A DNA stretch of 6,220 nt from Streptomycetales bacterium (lineage in GTDB: Bacteria > Actinomycetota > Actinomycetes > Prado026). Below, piece by piece: positions 5,065-6,220 of this stretch (position 1 is its first letter; each line of letters starts with the position of its first letter). The stretch covers positions 1-6,220 of the forward strand of contig JANYIP010000391.1 of NCBI GenBank assembly GCA_025361995.1, read 5' to 3'. The position numbers were made by a program, and so were the translations under genes. Below the pieces are notes generated by a model. The model was not told where the DNA came from. It saw nothing but the letters and a program-made list of their open reading frames with translations, and did no database searches.

Positions 5065-5427
5065 ATGAACACCCTTGACTTCCTCGACGCCGGATCGTTG
5101 CGCTCGGACCTCCCGGCGTTCCGGCCGGGCGACACGCTCAAAGTCCACGTCCGGGTGGTGGAGGGCAACAAGTCCCGGATCCAGGTGTTCCAGGGTGTGG
5201 TCATCCGCCTGCAGGGTGCCGGAGTACGCGAGACCTTCACCGTCCGCAAGGTGAGCTACGGCGTCGGGGTCGAGCGCACCTTCCCGCTGCACACCCCGGT
5301 GATCGAAAAGGTTGAGGTCGTCACCCGAGGCGACGTACGCCGGGCCAAGCTGTACTACCTCCGCGAGCTGCGCGGCAAGAAGGCCCGCATCAAGGAGAAG
5401 CGCGAGAACACGCCCTCCGGGCGCTGA
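5065..5427 (+). CDS. rplS: 50S ribosomal protein bL19
   Basis: This protein is 120 residues, the usual bL19 length. Characteristic stretches are FRPGDTLKVHVRVVEGNKSR (19-38), IQVFQGVVIRLQGAGVRETF (39-58), FTVRKVSYGVGVERTFPLHT (58-77) and the basic end RRAKLYYLRELRGKKARIKE (92-111). bL19 binds 23S rRNA at the interface with the 30S subunit and contributes to an intersubunit bridge. It follows trmD after 149 nt, as in many bacteria (rpsP-rimM-trmD-rplS), but the larger gap suggests added control or its own promoter. lepB starts 19 nt downstream, so the two are probably cotranscribed. Confidence 0.98.
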   Translation: MNTLDFLDAGSLRSDLPAFRPGDTLKVHVRVVEGNKSRIQVFQGVVIRLQGAGVRETFTVRKVSYGVGVERTFPLHTPVIEKVEVVTRGDVRRAKLYYLRELRGKKARIKEKRENTPSGR

Positions 5428-5434
5428 CCGACGC

Positions 5435-5440
5435 GAGGAG
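5435..5440 (+). promoter_or_regulatory. lepB ribosome binding site
   Basis: GAGGAG lies 6 nt before the GTG at 5447 and only 3 nt before the adjacent in-frame GTG at 5444. The spacing favours 5447 as the lepB start. Confidence 0.65.
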
Positions 5441-5446
5441 CCGGTG

Positions 5447-6220
5447 GTGTCGAGTCCGCCGGCGGTGAAGGCCAAGCAGCCCGTTCCGCAGGGGTCGATC
5501 TGGAAAGAACTGCCGGTGCTGATCGTCATCGCGATCGGGCTGGCGATCTTGCTGAAGACGTTCCTGGTGCAGGCGTTCTTCATCCCGTCCGGGTCGATGG
5601 AGAACACCCTGCAGGTCGGTGACCGGGTGATGGTCAACAAGGTCGTCTACCACGTGCGCGACATCAAGCGCGGCGACGTCGTGGTCTTCAACGGGCTGGA
5701 CTCGTGGACTCCCGAGGTGACGATCGCAGCTCCCTCGAACCCGGTGGCCAAGGCGCTGGGCTGGTTGGGGAGCCTGGTCGGCTTCGCCCCTCCCTCCGAG
5801 ACCGACTTCATCAAGCGGGTCGTGGGCATCCCCGGCGATCACGTGGCGTGCTGCGACACCAAGGGTCGAGTGACGGTCAACGGGGTGGCCCTGACAGAGC
5901 CGTACCTGTACCCGGGGAACGTTCCGTCCAACACCACGTTCGCCATCACCGTGCCGTCCGGGCGGCTGTGGGTGATGGGAGACCACCGCGCCGACTCGTA
6001 CGACTCGCGGGGTCACATCACCGACCCCGGTGGCGGCACCATCCCGGAGGACAAGGTCATCGGTCGCGCGTTCGTCCTCATGTGGCCGGTCAGCCACTGG
6101 GGATGGTTGTCCAACCCGTCGACGTACGACCAGCCCGGGTTCAGCAAGTCCGCAGCCGGGCTCGACTCTGGGCTGACCAGCCCGCTGGCGCTCGGGTTCC
6201 TCGGCGGGCTGCCGATCGTG
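5447..6220 (+). CDS. lepB: Type I signal peptidase LepB, partial (3' end outside window)
   Basis: 258 residues are visible with no stop before the window ends. A short cytoplasmic N-terminus is followed by one membrane helix at about 22-44 (LPVLIVIAIGLAILLKTFLV). The catalytic region outside the membrane contains the nucleophile Ser50 in FFIPSGSMENTLQVGD and the general base Lys123 in DFIKRVVGIPGD. The conserved GDHRADSYDSR box (178-188) follows. The enzyme cuts signal peptides from exported preproteins. The stretch between the Ser and Lys boxes is long (FNGLDSWTPEV to FAPPSETD), as in other actinobacterial LepB proteins. A vicinal pair, Cys135-Cys136, lies after the Lys box. The last visible residues (PLALGFLGGLPIV) are hydrophobic and may begin a second membrane segment, which cannot be confirmed here. 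The start codon is GTG 5447, with GTG 5444 as the alternative. Confidence 0.96.
   Translation, partial: MSSPPAVKAKQPVPQGSIWKELPVLIVIAIGLAILLKTFLVQAFFIPSGSMENTLQVGDRVMVNKVVYHVRDIKRGDVVVFNGLDSWTPEVTIAAPSNPVAKALGWLGSLVGFAPPSETDFIKRVVGIPGDHVACCDTKGRVTVNGVALTEPYLYPGNVPSNTTFAITVPSGRLWVMGDHRADSYDSRGHITDPGGGTIPEDKVIGRAFVLMWPVSHWGWLSNPSTYDQPGFSKSAAGLDSGLTSPLALGFLGGLPIV

Noticed and set aside
4954..6097. Minus-strand frames opposite rplS and lepB
   Set aside because: They run opposite unmistakable genes, have no family resemblance and are His/Asp/Arg-rich, as is typical of reverse-frame readings of high-G+C genes.
1..6220. Mobile element, CRISPR array, tRNA or defence system
   Set aside because: No transposase or integrase, no spaced repeat array and no tRNA-like cloverleaf was seen. 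All genes belong to a conserved housekeeping block.

Overview
This window is an ordinary stretch of high-G+C actinobacterial chromosome. All genes lie on the plus strand, packed in the order glnD (3' end), ffh, rpsP, khpA, rimM, trmD, rplS, lepB (5' part). That order is the conserved actinobacterial ffh–rpsP–KH–rimM–trmD–rplS–lepB block. GTG starts, G/C-rich third codon positions, a long acidic S16 tail and the Gly/Met tail of Ffh all fit Actinomycetota. A Nocardioidaceae/Propionibacteriales-like source is only an impression from sequence style. I see no mobile element, CRISPR array, tRNA, rRNA or foreign-looking island.

Layout: 1-846 is the C-terminal third of GlnD, the nitrogen-status sensor, with two ACT domains. 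A 43-nt gap holds a -10-like hexamer placed so that ffh would be transcribed without a leader from its GTG at 890. ffh (890-2443) encodes the signal recognition particle GTPase. The 229-nt ffh–rpsP gap is the most structured non-coding DNA here. It has a perfect 15-bp tandem repeat directly after the ffh stop, a perfect 13-bp inverted repeat, a possible rpsP promoter, a possible overlapping upstream ORF, and a small hairpin that would cover the rpsP ribosome binding site. rpsP, khpA, rimM and trmD (2673-4915) are tightly packed and look like one operon: rpsP and khpA share one base, and the other gaps are 23 and 4 nt. A 149-nt gap with a small hairpin and a good Shine-Dalgarno site precedes rplS (5065-5427), followed after 19 nt by lepB, which runs off the window.

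Together the genes serve translation and protein export: ribosome parts (S16, L19), small-subunit maturation (RimM), tRNA m1G37 methylation (TrmD), a KH RNA-binding protein, co-translational targeting (Ffh) and removal of signal peptides after export (LepB). No undescribed system was found. The points worth a second look are the ffh–rpsP intergenic structures, the predicted leaderless ffh start, a Glu at the catalytic Asp position of TrmD, repeat-built protein tails, and a strong context bias in which the rare Val codon GTA is almost always followed by C, usually by an Arg codon.
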